Shown here: positions 39,558 to 48,684 of the stretch, in pieces | Layout: every line of letters starts with the position of its first letter | Numbering within the stretch: position 1 is the stretch's first letter | DNA from: Parvibaculaceae bacterium | GTDB taxonomy: Bacteria; Pseudomonadota; Alphaproteobacteria; Parvibaculales; Parvibaculaceae | Reading direction: 5' to 3' | DNA length: 64,000 nt | NCBI GenBank assembly: GCA_019636015.1 | Contig: JAHBYJ010000001.1 | Location: 1,240,001 to 1,304,000, forward strand | The notes under the pieces: model-generated | Seen by the model: only the letters and a program-made list of their open reading frames with translations | The model's database searches: none | Told to the model about the DNA's origin: nothing | Made by a program: the position numbers and the translations under genes

Positions 39558-40433
39558 TTAACCCTGCAGCCTGGCCTTGAGCGAAAGCAGGTCCCGCCAG
39601 GCGAGCTGCTTCTGGGCGGGTTGCCGGAGCAGATAGGCCGGGTGGAGCGTCGGCAGCGCCGGAACTGCACGTCCGTTAACCTCCACACTGGCCCATTTTC
39701 CCCGGAGCCGCATGATGCCGGTCTCGGTCCGGAGCATCTGTTTTGCGGAGACGCCGCCCAGCAGCACCAGAATGTCCGGGTTCACAAGTTCCACGTGCCT
39801 CTCCACGAAGGGCATGCAGACGGCATGTTCGGCCGGGGTTGGCGTCCGGTTGCCGGGCGGGCGCCAGGGCAGGGTGTTGACGATATAGACGCCCGTCCGG
39901 TCGAGCCCGATCGCGGCCAGCATCCGGTCGAGCAATTGGCCGGCCCGGCCTACAAAGGGGCGGCCCTGCAGATCCTCGTCGCGCCCCGGCGCCTCGCCGA
40001 TCAGCATGATCCGCGCCTGCGGATTGCCATCGGCAAAGACGAGGTTCTTCGCCGTGTAGCGCAGCGGGCAGCCCTCAAATGCGCCAAGCGCCTGTTTCAA
40101 TTCGTCGAGCGTGTTGCAGCGCGCGGCGATTTCGCGCGCGCTCTCGGCCGCCTGTGCGTCCTCGAGCGGAATGGAGGAGGGAGCGGCGGCGCGCGGTGCG
40201 GGCGCGGGATCCGGCGCGGCCTCGCCCCGCGGATCGGGCCGTGCACCGCGCTGAGCCTCGGGTCGGGCGGTCTCGCGCGGCGACGCGGCGGCAGATGCGG
40301 CATCGGCAAGCGCATACCGGTTCACAGGCTTTTCGCCCAGCGCATCGCTGACGCCCGCTTCCAGATAGAAGGCGAGCAATGCGGCTGCTTGTTCGCGCGA
40401 CAAGCTGGACTGTTCGTTGCCTGACGGGCTCAT
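39558..40433 (-). CDS. Uracil-DNA glycosylase, family 4-like, lacking two of the usual Fe-S cysteines
   Basis: 291 residues. A ~95-residue low-complexity N-terminal part (Ala, Arg and Pro rich) precedes the glycosylase domain. Motif A is [20 protein letters not shown] and motif B is [15 protein letters not shown], with the central [21 protein letters not shown]. Family-4 enzymes bind a 4Fe-4S cluster through four cysteines. Here two positions read GCPLR and AVCMPF, but one expected cysteine is replaced by W (LPWRPP, usually KCRPP) and the first CxxC partner is Phe (FEGC). So the cluster may be absent or altered. It acts in base-excision repair of deaminated cytosine. Confidence 0.88.
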   Translation of the reverse strand: MSPSGNEQSSLSREQAAALLAFYLEAGVSDALGEKPVNRYALADAASAAASPRETARPEAQRGARPDPRGEAAPDPAPAPRAAAPSSIPLEDAQAAESAREIAARCNTLDELKQALGAFEGCPLRYTAKNLVFADGNPQARIMLIGEAPGRDEDLQGRPFVGRAGQLLDRMLAAIGLDRTGVYIVNTLPWRPPGNRTPTPAEHAVCMPFVERHVELVNPDILVLLGGVSAKQMLRTETGIMRLRGKWASVEVNGRAVPALPTLHPAYLLRQPAQKQLAWRDLLSLKARLQG

Positions 40434-40676
40434 GCGGGGCCGGAAGTTCCTGTCGATGGTGTGAAATCGCCGCCGCCGTCGCGTTGACGGTCACATGCGC
40501 GACCCTACACTCGTCTCTCATGCAGGGCCATGCGCGTCTTGTTGAGAATAACATGCAACTGGCCCGCCGAAGGTGCGAGGCCCAATATATTGACCATCAA
40601 GGGCATTCGCACCATAAGGAAGCCCTGATTTTAGCGGCGGTCCGGCACCCGCAATGCCGGCCAAGGGAGATGGAAA

Positions 40677-42344
40677 ATGAGCGACGCGGCCGAACGCGAA
40701 TATATGGAGTATGACGTCGTAATCGTCGGCGGCGGTCCTGCGGGCCTGTCTGCGGCGATCCGCCTGCGCCAACTCGCGGCGGAACAGGATTTCGACATTT
40801 CGGTCTGCCTGATCGAAAAAGGCTCCGAAGTCGGCGCGCATATTCTCTCGGGCGCGGTGATCGATCCCATCGGCCTCGACACGCTGATTCCGGACTGGCG
40901 CGAGAAGGGTGCCCCGCTCGATACCGAGGTAACGGCCGACCATTTCCTCTTCCTCGGCCCGGCCGGCAGCCTCCGCATTCCGAATTTCCTTTTCCCGCCG
41001 CTGATGAACAATCACGGCAATTATATTGGCAGCCTCGGCAATCTCTGCCGCTGGCTCGCCGAACAGGCGGAAGCCCTCGGCGTCGAAATCTATCCGGGCT
41101 TCGCGGGCGCCGAAGTGCTCTACGGCGAGGACGGCTCGGTGCGCGGCGTCGTGACCGGCGACATGGGTGTCGGCCGCCAGGGCGAGCACAAGGACAGCTA
41201 CACGCCGGGCATGGAGCTGCGCGGCAAATACACGCTCTTCGCCGAAGGCGTGCGCGGCTCGCTGTCGAAGGAACTCATCCGCAAGTACAAGCTCGATGAA
41301 GGGTCAGAGCCGCAGAAGTTCGGCATCGGCCTCAAGGAACTCTGGGAAATCGATCCGGCGAAGCACCGCAAGGGCCTCGTGCAGCACACGATGGGCTGGC
41401 CCCTCGATAACTCGACCGGTGGCGGCTCGTTCCTCTATCATTTCGGCGACAATCTGGTTTCGGTCGGCTTTGTGGTTCACCTGAACTACAAGAACCCCTA
41501 CCTCTCGCCCTTCGACGAGTTCCAGCGGTTCAAGCATCACCCTGCGGTCGTTGATACCTTCGAGGGCGGCAAGCGCATTGCCTATGGCGCGCGCGCCATC
41601 ACCGAAGGCGGTTTCCAGTCCGTGCCGAAGCTCGTCTTCCCGGGCGGCGCGCTGATCGGCTGCTCGGCCGGCTTCGTCAACGTGCCGCGCATCAAGGGCA
41701 GCCACAACGCGGTCCTGACCGGCATCATGGGCGCTGAAGCCGCCTTCGAGGCCGTGAAGGATGGCCGGCAGGGCGACGAACTCACCGCCTATCCGGAAGC
41801 CTATGAGAAGAGCGCGGTCTACAAGGACCTGAAGCGCGTCCGCAATGTGAAGCCGCTCTGGTCGAAGCTCGGCACCTTTATCGGCATCGGCCTCGGCGCG
41901 GTCGATATGTGGATGAACAATCTGGGCATCGGTCTGCCCTTCACGCTCCGCCACAAGAAGGCTGACTACGAGTCGATCAAGGAAGCGAAGGACTGCAAGC
42001 CGATCGACTATCCCAAGCCCGACGGCAAGATTTCCTTCGACAAGCTCTCCTCCGTGTTCATCTCCGCGACGAACCACGAGGAGGACCAGCCGGTTCATCT
42101 GAAGCTCAAGGACCCGGCGATCCCGATTGCCTATAACCTGCCGAAATATGCGGAGCCGGCGCAGCGCTACTGCCCGGCCGGGGTCTACGAGGTGGTGCGC
42201 GACGAGGACGGCTCGAATCCGCGTTTCCAGATCAACGCGCAGAACTGCGTCCACTGCAAGACCTGCGACATCAAGGACCCCGCCCAGAACATCAACTGGA
42301 CGGTGCCCGAAGGCGGCGGGGGGCCGAATTACCCGAATATGTAA
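40677..42344 (+). CDS. Electron transfer flavoprotein-ubiquinone oxidoreductase
   Basis: 555 residues, the full family length. The FAD-binding start is YDVVIVGGGPAGLSAAIRLRQ. The membrane-surface and ubiquinone region lies mid-protein (GFVNVPRIKGSHNAVLTGIMGAE). The 4Fe-4S domain at the C-terminus contains CPAGVYEVV and QNCVHCKTCDIKDP. It passes electrons from ETF (fatty-acid and amino-acid dehydrogenases) to the quinone pool at the inner membrane. It stands alone, divergent from the uracil glycosylase gene across a 243-bp gap in which I see nothing definite, and ends in a strong terminator. Confidence 0.96.
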   Translation: MSDAAEREYMEYDVVIVGGGPAGLSAAIRLRQLAAEQDFDISVCLIEKGSEVGAHILSGAVIDPIGLDTLIPDWREKGAPLDTEVTADHFLFLGPAGSLRIPNFLFPPLMNNHGNYIGSLGNLCRWLAEQAEALGVEIYPGFAGAEVLYGEDGSVRGVVTGDMGVGRQGEHKDSYTPGMELRGKYTLFAEGVRGSLSKELIRKYKLDEGSEPQKFGIGLKELWEIDPAKHRKGLVQHTMGWPLDNSTGGGSFLYHFGDNLVSVGFVVHLNYKNPYLSPFDEFQRFKHHPAVVDTFEGGKRIAYGARAITEGGFQSVPKLVFPGGALIGCSAGFVNVPRIKGSHNAVLTGIMGAEAAFEAVKDGRQGDELTAYPEAYEKSAVYKDLKRVRNVKPLWSKLGTFIGIGLGAVDMWMNNLGIGLPFTLRHKKADYESIKEAKDCKPIDYPKPDGKISFDKLSSVFISATNHEEDQPVHLKLKDPAIPIAYNLPKYAEPAQRYCPAGVYEVVRDEDGSNPRFQINAQNCVHCKTCDIKDPAQNINWTVPEGGGGPNYPNM

Positions 42345-42375
42345 CGCGGTTCCCGCGCTACCGGCTTATCGACGA

Positions 42376-42408
42376 AACGGGGGCTGTATCCGGCCCCCGT
42401 TTTTTTTG
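42376..42408 (+). terminator. Rho-independent terminator after the ETF-QO gene
   Basis: AACGGGGGC (42376-42384) pairs with GCCCCCGTT (42393-42401) around an 8-nt loop and runs into eight Ts (42400-42407). This is the clearest intrinsic terminator in the window. Confidence 0.93.
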
Positions 42409-42476
42409 CTTTTATATCCGTATCTTGTGCCGCTCGTGGTGCGGCGGAATCCGAAGGCGTGAAGGCAGGCCCCGAT

Positions 42477-44249
42477 ATGAAGAGTTCCGGAGCGGCGCGA
42501 AGCGGCAGGGCGCCGTTGTGGCATCTGGCGAGGGCCATCGCCGTGGGCCTTCTCGTCTCATCCCTCGGCGCCTGCGCCGGGACGGATGGATTTTCCGTTT
42601 TTTCCAAAAAGCAGAGCGATACGCCCTTCGGCGCCTATCTGGCAGCCCGCCACGCCGCCTCGGAGAATGACAGCAGCCAGGCCGCAATCTTCTACGAGCG
42701 CGCGCTACGCGACCAGCCGGACGACCCGGTCATCCTCGAACGCGCCTTCACCGCGGCACTGACGGCGGGCGACATGGAACGCGCGATCCCTCTTGCGAAA
42801 CGCCTTTCCACGATCGAACCCTCCGAGCGCATGGCGCGTTTGACGCTTGCGCTCGCCGCCCTGCGCGACGGCCGCTATGCAGCGGCATCGGAGGAGATGG
42901 ACGCGGCAGCCCCCGGCCCCTTCACCGCTCTGGTCGGCACGCTGGCGCGGGCATGGGCGGCCGCCGGCAGCGGCAACCGCGATCTCGCGATCGAGAAACT
43001 TTCGGCCTTTGAGGGCCGGGCTGCCTTTGCGCTCTTCCGGGCCTATCACGAGGCGCTCATGCTTGATGTGTTGGGCGACAGCGAAGGCGCCGGCGCCGCT
43101 TACGACAGTGCCATGGAAGCAAGCGGCGGCAGTTCGATCCGTGTCGTGCAGGCCTATGCGAGCTATCTGTCCCGCCATGGCCGGACGGAAGAAGCGGCCG
43201 CAACGCTCGCCGCCTTCCTCGAGATGGCAGGCGCCCACCCGCTGGCCGAATATGAACTTCGCCGCCTCGCGCAGGGCGAGACGTTGCCGCCGCTCGTCGC
43301 CAATGCGCAGGAAGGTGTCGCCGAGGCGCTGTATGGGCTCGGCAGCGCGCTTGCCGGTGACACATCCAGCAATCTCGCCGAGCTCTATCTCCACCTCGCC
43401 CTTTTCATGCGCCCCGATTTCGACATTGCGCGCTCGCTGCTGGGCGGCGCCTATGAAGCGCAAAAGCGCTGGCAGGATGCCGTCAATGCCTATGACAAGA
43501 TCGGCAAGGAGTCGCCGCTCTATCTCAATGCGCGCATCCAGTCCGCTATGGCGCTCGACAAGCTCGGCCGCGAAGCCGATGCAGTCGCGATGCTGCGGCG
43601 CCTCGCGCGCGATCTTCCCGACCGGATCGAGCCTTATGTGGCGCTTGGCGATATTCATCGCGGCAAGGAAAATTATCCGCAAGCCGCCGCCGAGTATCAG
43701 CGCGCCATCGAGCTTGCAGGCGAGCCGACCGAGCGCGACTGGACGCTCTATTATGCCCGCGGCATCTGTTTCGAGCGCATGGGCGAATGGGAAAAGGCCG
43801 AAAAGGACCTGAAACTAGCGCTTGAACTCTCCGACGAACACCCTCTGGTGCTGAACTATCTCGGCTACTCGTGGATCGAGCAGCACCATCGGTTGGATGA
43901 AGCGCTTGACATGATCGAGAAGGCTGTCGAGCGGCGCCCGAATGACGGCTATATCGTCGACAGCCTGGGCTGGGCGCGCTATCGCCTCGGGCAATACGAT
44001 CTTGCCGTGAAGTATCTCGAACGCGCGGTGGAGCTGCAGCCGGGCGATCCGACGATCAACGAGCATCTGGGCGATGCCTATTGGAAAGTCGGCCGCCGCA
44101 TTGAGGCGCGTTTTCAGTGGCGTCACGCATTGTCGATGGATCCCGAGCCTGGCCGTGCGGACGTGTTGCGCACCAAGCTCGATTTCGGCCTCGAGGCGGG
44201 CGAGGGTGCCGAGCAGCGGGCGAAGGCCGCGTCTCAGGCCGGATCGTGA
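42477..44249 (+). CDS. Tetratricopeptide-repeat lipoprotein
   Basis: About 590 residues. The N-terminus has basic residues, a hydrophobic stretch (AIAVGLLVSSLGAC) and a lipobox LGAC, so it should be an outer-membrane or envelope lipoprotein. Most of the rest is TPR-like: AAIFYERALRDQPDDPVIL, DAVNAYDKIGKESPLYLNARI, AAAEYQRAIELAGEPTERDW, AEKDLKLALELSDEHPLVLN, and a closing set around LERAVELQPGDPTINEHLGDAYWKVG. TPRs mediate protein-protein contacts, and the partner is not evident. ATG 42477 is preferred over GTG 42459. Its stop overlaps the ispE GTG start (GTGA). Confidence 0.88.
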   Translation: MKSSGAARSGRAPLWHLARAIAVGLLVSSLGACAGTDGFSVFSKKQSDTPFGAYLAARHAASENDSSQAAIFYERALRDQPDDPVILERAFTAALTAGDMERAIPLAKRLSTIEPSERMARLTLALAALRDGRYAAASEEMDAAAPGPFTALVGTLARAWAAAGSGNRDLAIEKLSAFEGRAAFALFRAYHEALMLDVLGDSEGAGAAYDSAMEASGGSSIRVVQAYASYLSRHGRTEEAAATLAAFLEMAGAHPLAEYELRRLAQGETLPPLVANAQEGVAEALYGLGSALAGDTSSNLAELYLHLALFMRPDFDIARSLLGGAYEAQKRWQDAVNAYDKIGKESPLYLNARIQSAMALDKLGREADAVAMLRRLARDLPDRIEPYVALGDIHRGKENYPQAAAEYQRAIELAGEPTERDWTLYYARGICFERMGEWEKAEKDLKLALELSDEHPLVLNYLGYSWIEQHHRLDEALDMIEKAVERRPNDGYIVDSLGWARYRLGQYDLAVKYLERAVELQPGDPTINEHLGDAYWKVGRRIEARFQWRHALSMDPEPGRADVLRTKLDFGLEAGEGAEQRAKAASQAGS

Positions 44250-45121
44250 CGCGGGTAGTTGAAGAGGCGCGCGCCAAGGTCAATCTCAGCCTGCGCGTGC
44301 TGGGCCGCCGTGCCGATGGCTATCATGAATTGCAGAGCCTCGTGGTCTTCGCATCAATCGGCGACCGGATCGAAGTGCATCCCGCCGCCGATCTGACGCT
44401 CGATATCGGAGGACCTTTCGCGGGCGCGCTGTCAGGCGAACCGGACAATCTCGTGCTGCGCGCAGCATGTGGCCTGCGCGAGCTCTGCGGCGTCGAGGCT
44501 GGCGCGCATATCGTGCTTGAAAAGAATCTTCCTGTTGCATCGGGCATCGGCGGTGGATCGGCTGATGCCGCCGCCACGCTCCGGGCGCTGATGCGGCTAT
44601 GGGATGTGGCGCCGGATGAGGCGGCGCTGATCCGCCTTGCCGCCTCACTTGGCGCGGATGTGCCGGTCTGCCTCGCTGCGGCCCCGGCGCTCATGTGCGG
44701 GACCGGCGAGCGGATCGAGCGCATCGGCCACTTGCCGAAATTTTCGATGCTGCTGGTAAACCCGGGTGCACCGGTTTCGACGGCGGATGTGTTCCGTGCG
44801 CTCACCGCTCCGCCGCTTGCAATATCGCCCGCGCGGCCCGTCATCCCTGAATTCAAATCCCTCGATGAACTCGTCCGGTGGCTCCATGCGGAGCCGAACG
44901 ATCTGGAGCCATCCGCGCGAAAACTCGAGCCGCTGATCGGCGATGTGATCGGGGAAATCGCAGCAACTGCTGGTTGCCGCCTTGCCCGCATGTCGGGCTC
45001 GGGCGCAACCTGCTTCGGGCTCTACGAAACGCTCGAAGAAGCGCGCATAGCTGCGGCTGAATTGAGGAGCTCAAGGCCCGCCTGGTGGGTTGCCGCGTCG
45101 CCGGTCAGTGATTACGGCTGA
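44246..45121 (+). CDS. ispE: 4-diphosphocytidyl-2-C-methyl-D-erythritol kinase
   Basis: 291 residues. A GHMP kinase of the MEP isoprenoid pathway. Visible motifs are EEARAKVNLSLRVLGRRADGYHEL, LPVASGIGGGSADAAATLRAL (ATP-binding glycine-rich loop) and ARMSGSGATCFGLYETLEEA. The start is GTG 44246, whose bases overlap the stop of the TPR gene, so the two are coupled. The open frame extends upstream to 44117, but that part is inside the TPR gene. The end overlaps the polyprenyl synthase gene by 17 bp, tail to tail. Confidence 0.95.
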   Translation: MTRVVEEARAKVNLSLRVLGRRADGYHELQSLVVFASIGDRIEVHPAADLTLDIGGPFAGALSGEPDNLVLRAACGLRELCGVEAGAHIVLEKNLPVASGIGGGSADAAATLRALMRLWDVAPDEAALIRLAASLGADVPVCLAAAPALMCGTGERIERIGHLPKFSMLLVNPGAPVSTADVFRALTAPPLAISPARPVIPEFKSLDELVRWLHAEPNDLEPSARKLEPLIGDVIGEIAATAGCRLARMSGSGATCFGLYETLEEARIAAAELRSSRPAWWVAASPVSDYG

Positions 45122-46124
45122 TGCAGAACTCGACGAGTTTCGTCAGCGCATCGCGATAGGGACTTTCCGGGAAGATTGCCAGCGCGTCGATGGCGATGGC
45201 GCCGTAATGCTTCGCCCGCGCAATCGTGTCTTCGAGCGCCGAATGGCGATGCATCAGTTCGACCGCATGTTCGAGGTCGCCTTCCTTGCGGTCGCCGTCC
45301 TGCAATGTACGCTGCCAGAAGGCGCGCTCTTCCGCGTTGCCGCGCCGGAAAGCGAGTACGACAGGCAGCGTGATCTTGCCTTCGCGGAAATCGTCGCCCG
45401 TATTCTTGCCGAGCGCGGCCGCGCGTCCGCCATAATCGAGCGCATCGTCGACGAGCTGGAAGGCGATGCCGAGATTGCGCCCATAGGAATGAAGGGCCGC
45501 GGCCTCCGTGCCCTCGCGCTGCGAGATGACGGCGCCGATTTCAGACGCAGCGGCGAAGAGCGCCGCCGTCTTGGCGGAGATCACGCGCAGATAAGCATCT
45601 TCCGTCGTGCCCGTGTCCTTTGCGGCGGCAAGCTGCATGACCTCGCCTTCCGCGATGATCGAGGCGGCATCGGCGATGATTTCGAGGGCGCGCAGCGATT
45701 TCGTCTCGACCATCAGCTTGAAGGCGCGGCCGAGCAGGAAGTCGCCGACGAGAACGCTTGCCTGGTTGCCCCAGACCATGCGCGCGGTTTCCTTGCCGCG
45801 CCGGAGGTCGCTTTCGTCTACCACATCGTCATGGAGGAGCGTTGCCGTGTGGAGGAATTCCACCGTCGCCGCAAGCTTGATATGGTCCTTGCCGTTGTAG
45901 CCGCACATCTTGGAGGCGGCGATGGTGAGCATGGGCCGGAGCCGCTTGCCGCCGGAATTGATGAGATGGCTGGCAAGATCGGGGATCATCGGCACGTCCG
46001 ATGCCATCCGCTCACGGATGAAATCGTCTACCGTTTCCATCTCCTTGCGGACCAGCGCCTGCAACTCGGCGACCGCGTTCTGCCCGCGTCCGCGATCTTC
46101 ATCAAGAGGAACAACAACGCCCAC
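45105..46124 (-). CDS. ispB: Polyprenyl diphosphate synthase (octaprenyl/decaprenyl type)
   Basis: 339 residues. It makes the long isoprenoid tail of ubiquinone from FPP and IPP. The first aspartate-rich motif is DDVVDESDLRRG and the second is LVDDALDYGG. GGKRLRPMLTIAASK and LLGRAFKLMVETKS are also typical. The start is GTG 46124 with AGGAG (complement within 46131-46140) just upstream. It is convergent with ispE, so both products feed from the same isoprenoid pool. The symbol is by similarity; the chain length is not determined. Confidence 0.94.
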   Translation of the reverse strand: MGVVVPLDEDRGRGQNAVAELQALVRKEMETVDDFIRERMASDVPMIPDLASHLINSGGKRLRPMLTIAASKMCGYNGKDHIKLAATVEFLHTATLLHDDVVDESDLRRGKETARMVWGNQASVLVGDFLLGRAFKLMVETKSLRALEIIADAASIIAEGEVMQLAAAKDTGTTEDAYLRVISAKTAALFAAASEIGAVISQREGTEAAALHSYGRNLGIAFQLVDDALDYGGRAAALGKNTGDDFREGKITLPVVLAFRRGNAEERAFWQRTLQDGDRKEGDLEHAVELMHRHSALEDTIARAKHYGAIAIDALAIFPESPYRDALTKLVEFCISRNH

Positions 46125-46312
46125 TCGTCACTCCTGCTCCGGGAAGAGCCGCGCAGCGGCCCAAATTATCCATCTGGGGCATGTGTAATTAATGCCATTA
46201 TGAGGGAGCATAGGTTGCCACCCCCTGTGCGGCAAGGCCCGCTGGCCCTAGATCATTTGGTCGGCGCGGTGCTTTTCGTCGCAGGCTGCCAATGCGGAGG
46301 GAGACGACACTC

Positions 46313-46552
46313 ATGAAGGAGTTGATTCGAACGAACGATCCCGTCTTCGTGTCCTTTCTCACGCATCGTTTGCGCGAGGAGGGGATTGAGCCCTTTGAAC
46401 TCGATGCGCATATGGCGCTTACGGAGGGCTCGCTCGGCATCCTGCCGAAGCGTATCATGGTCGTGGACACCGACTATGAGGACGCCCGGAAAATTCTCGA
46501 CGAAGTTCAGAGGAGCGAAGCCGATGAACGGCACGGCGGCGGACATTCCTGA
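46313..46552 (+). CDS. DUF2007-family small protein
   Basis: 79 residues. The pattern MKELIRTNDPVFVSFLTHRL, REEGIEPFELDAHMA and GILPKRIMVVDTDYEDARKIL matches the DUF2007 putative signal-transducing family (PF09413), a small alpha/beta domain of unknown role. GGAGGGAG precedes ATG 46313. Its 3' end overlaps the methyltransferase gene by 29 bp, and the two form a pair often seen together in alphaproteobacteria. Confidence 0.8.
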   Translation: MKELIRTNDPVFVSFLTHRLREEGIEPFELDAHMALTEGSLGILPKRIMVVDTDYEDARKILDEVQRSEADERHGGGHS

Positions 46553-47315
46553 AGACGTCACGGATGATGGATTTCTCGGCGGCAGGCTGAAGATTCTGCA
46601 GCCCGCGAAAGGCTATCGGGCAGGGCTCGACGCGGTGTTGCTAGCGGCCTCCGTGCCGGCGCGCTCGGGCGAACGCGTGCTCGAGGCGGGTGCGGGCGTG
46701 GGCGTTGCCTCGCTCTGCCTTGCCTCCCGCGTGAGTGGACTTGATGTGGCGGGTCTCGAGGTGCAGCCGGAGCTCGTGGCGCTCGCCGGACGCAACATCG
46801 ATCGCAACGGCCTTTCGGAACGGGTCTCGATCGTCGAGGGCGACATCGGCCTGCCGGTTCGCGATCTCGCGGCAGCCGGGTTCGAGCCCAACAGCTGGCA
46901 CCACGTTTTCGCCAATCCACCCTTTCACGATCCCGCGGCAAGCCCTGCGCCGCCCCACGCAGGCAAGGCGCAGGCACACCACTTGACCCTCGGCTCGGAT
47001 CTCGACGACTGGGTGCGCTTCTGCTGCGTCATGGCGCGACCCAAGGGCACGGTCACTTTCATCCACCGGGCGGATGCGCTGGCAAGCCTCCTCGCGGCCA
47101 TGTCGGGGCATCTGGGCGGCATCGAGGTCTTCCCGCTCTGGCCCTCCGCGGGCAAACCCGCCTCCCGCATCATCGTGCGGGGCCAGCGCGATTCCCGCGC
47201 CCCGCTCACCATCCGGCCGGGCCTCGTGCTCCATGGGCAGGATGGCCGTTTTACCGAACGCGCCGAAGCCTTGCTGCGCGAGGGCGCGGCGCTCCATTTC
47301 GACCTGCCGGCATGA
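46524..47315 (+). CDS. TrmN6-like tRNA1(Val) A37 N6-methyltransferase
   Basis: 263 residues. The opening TDDGFLGGRLKILQPAKGYRAGLDAVLLAASVPA is the family signature, motif I is VLEAGAGVGVASLCLASRV, and the catalytic motif is HHVFANPPFHDPAASP (NPPF, for adenine N6 methylation). It probably methylates A37 of a tRNA, as the E. coli YfiC/TrmN6 protein does, though RNA specificity cannot be proven here. AGGAG lies 8 nt before ATG 46524, inside the DUF2007 gene. Confidence 0.86.
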   Translation: MNGTAADIPEDVTDDGFLGGRLKILQPAKGYRAGLDAVLLAASVPARSGERVLEAGAGVGVASLCLASRVSGLDVAGLEVQPELVALAGRNIDRNGLSERVSIVEGDIGLPVRDLAAAGFEPNSWHHVFANPPFHDPAASPAPPHAGKAQAHHLTLGSDLDDWVRFCCVMARPKGTVTFIHRADALASLLAAMSGHLGGIEVFPLWPSAGKPASRIIVRGQRDSRAPLTIRPGLVLHGQDGRFTERAEALLREGAALHFDLPA

Positions 47316-47358
47316 GCCCGGCTTGCCGCAGGCGCTGCGTGAACCTATCTATGGTTCC

Positions 47359-48267
47359 ATGAGAAACCGTATTGCGCCTTTCCTTCCCGCCCCTTTGAGG
47401 TCGCGTATCGCGCCCGACTGGAAGCCCAAACCGGTGGTCGCGGTCGTCCGCCTGTCCGGCACCATCGGCCCGTCGCAGCCGCTGCGCGGCGGGCTCAATC
47501 TCGCAGGCGTTGCCCCGGCATTGGAAGCCGCCTTTTCCATGCGCGGCGTCCGCGCGGTGGCGCTGCTCATCAATTCGCCGGGCGGCTCGCCTGTTCAGTC
47601 CTCGCTGATCTACAAGCGCATTCGCGCGCTTGCGGAAGAGAAGAGCCTGCCGGTCTATGCCTTCGCGGAAGATGTGGCGGCGTCGGGTGGCTACATGATC
47701 GCCTGCGCCGCGGACGAGATTTATGCCGATGAAAGTTCGATCCTCGGTTCGATCGGCGTCGTCTCGGCGGGTTTCGGCTTTACCGGCCTGATCGAGAAGC
47801 TGGGCGTCGAACGTCGTGTGCATACGGCGGGCGAGAGCAAGGCCATGCTCGATCCGTTCCAGCCGGAAAAGCCGGAAGAGGTCGCCCGTCTCGAGGCGCT
47901 GCAGCGCGATGTACATGCTTATTTCAAGAAGCTCGTATCGGAAGCGCGCGGCACCAGGCTGAAGGCGGACGACCCTGAAATCTTCTCGGGCGCCTTCTGG
48001 GCAGGCGCAGGCGCGGTCGAGCGCGGGCTCGCCGACGGCATCGCCGACCTCCGAAGCAAGATGCGGGAGCTGTTCGGCAGCGAGGTGAAGCTGAAGCTCG
48101 TCACCTCCCGGGCGCCCTGGTGGCGGCCTTCCGGCGGCGGGGGCATCGGCTCCAGCCGTGCCGAGGGGCTTTTTCAGCGTCTCGGCGCCGGATTTGCGGC
48201 CGAACTTGGCGACGGGCTCATTGCCGCAGCCGAGAGGCGTTCCCTTTGGAGCCGTTTTGGCCTTTAA
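47359..48267 (+). CDS. S49-family (SppA-like) serine peptidase
   Basis: 302 residues. SppA-like features are VRLSGTIGPSQP, LLINSPGGSPVQSSLIYKRIRAL, and VAASGGYMIACAADEIYADESSILGSIGV, which contains the nucleophilic Ser (in ASGG). GAGAVERGLADGIADL follows. No signal peptide or membrane helix is seen, so it is probably cytoplasmic or peripheral, and short compared with E. coli SppA. It is followed by a small single-helix protein on the same strand. Confidence 0.9.
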   Translation: MRNRIAPFLPAPLRSRIAPDWKPKPVVAVVRLSGTIGPSQPLRGGLNLAGVAPALEAAFSMRGVRAVALLINSPGGSPVQSSLIYKRIRALAEEKSLPVYAFAEDVAASGGYMIACAADEIYADESSILGSIGVVSAGFGFTGLIEKLGVERRVHTAGESKAMLDPFQPEKPEEVARLEALQRDVHAYFKKLVSEARGTRLKADDPEIFSGAFWAGAGAVERGLADGIADLRSKMRELFGSEVKLKLVTSRAPWWRPSGGGGIGSSRAEGLFQRLGAGFAAELGDGLIAAAERRSLWSRFGL

Positions 48268-48315
48268 TGGGGCCTTCGGGGCGCTGACCCCGGAACCTTG
48301 AGAAAGGACGATGAG

Positions 48316-48513
48316 ATGACGAAGATCGTCTTTGCCGCCGTTTTCGTGCTGGCCTTCTATGCCGCATGGCAGGCCGTCCAGCGCGCGGCCCAGCGCCAGC
48401 GCGAGGCCTTTGCCCGCGCCCGGCCGCAGCACCGCATGGAGCCCCGAGATCTCGGCACGCTCCGCGACAGCGGCGACGGCATCTATGTGCCGGAGCACAC
48501 CCGCCGCGATTGA
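48316..48513 (+). CDS. Small membrane protein of unknown function
   Basis: 65 residues with one hydrophobic helix near the N-terminus (MTKIVFAAVFVLAFYAAWQAV), then a short Arg/Gln-rich helix and a polar tail. I do not recognise a family. AAAGGA precedes ATG 48316. It lies 48 bp after the S49 peptidase on the same strand and may be cotranscribed with it. A gap of 171 bp with no visible signal follows before glyQ. Confidence 0.55.
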   Translation: MTKIVFAAVFVLAFYAAWQAVQRAAQRQREAFARARPQHRMEPRDLGTLRDSGDGIYVPEHTRRD

Positions 48514-48684
48514 TCGGGCTGCGCCTGTTTCAGCGTCCGGCGGCAGACCCCGCGCGGGCGCAAATCCCTTTTCCTGCCATGAACTTGACCCTGTCCGGGG
48601 CGGCGGCTAGTTTGCGCGCGCCCGGGGCAGCGCGTTCGCGGGCGCTGATTCCGCTGGCCGATTTCGCTTGAAAGCGCCTCCCAC

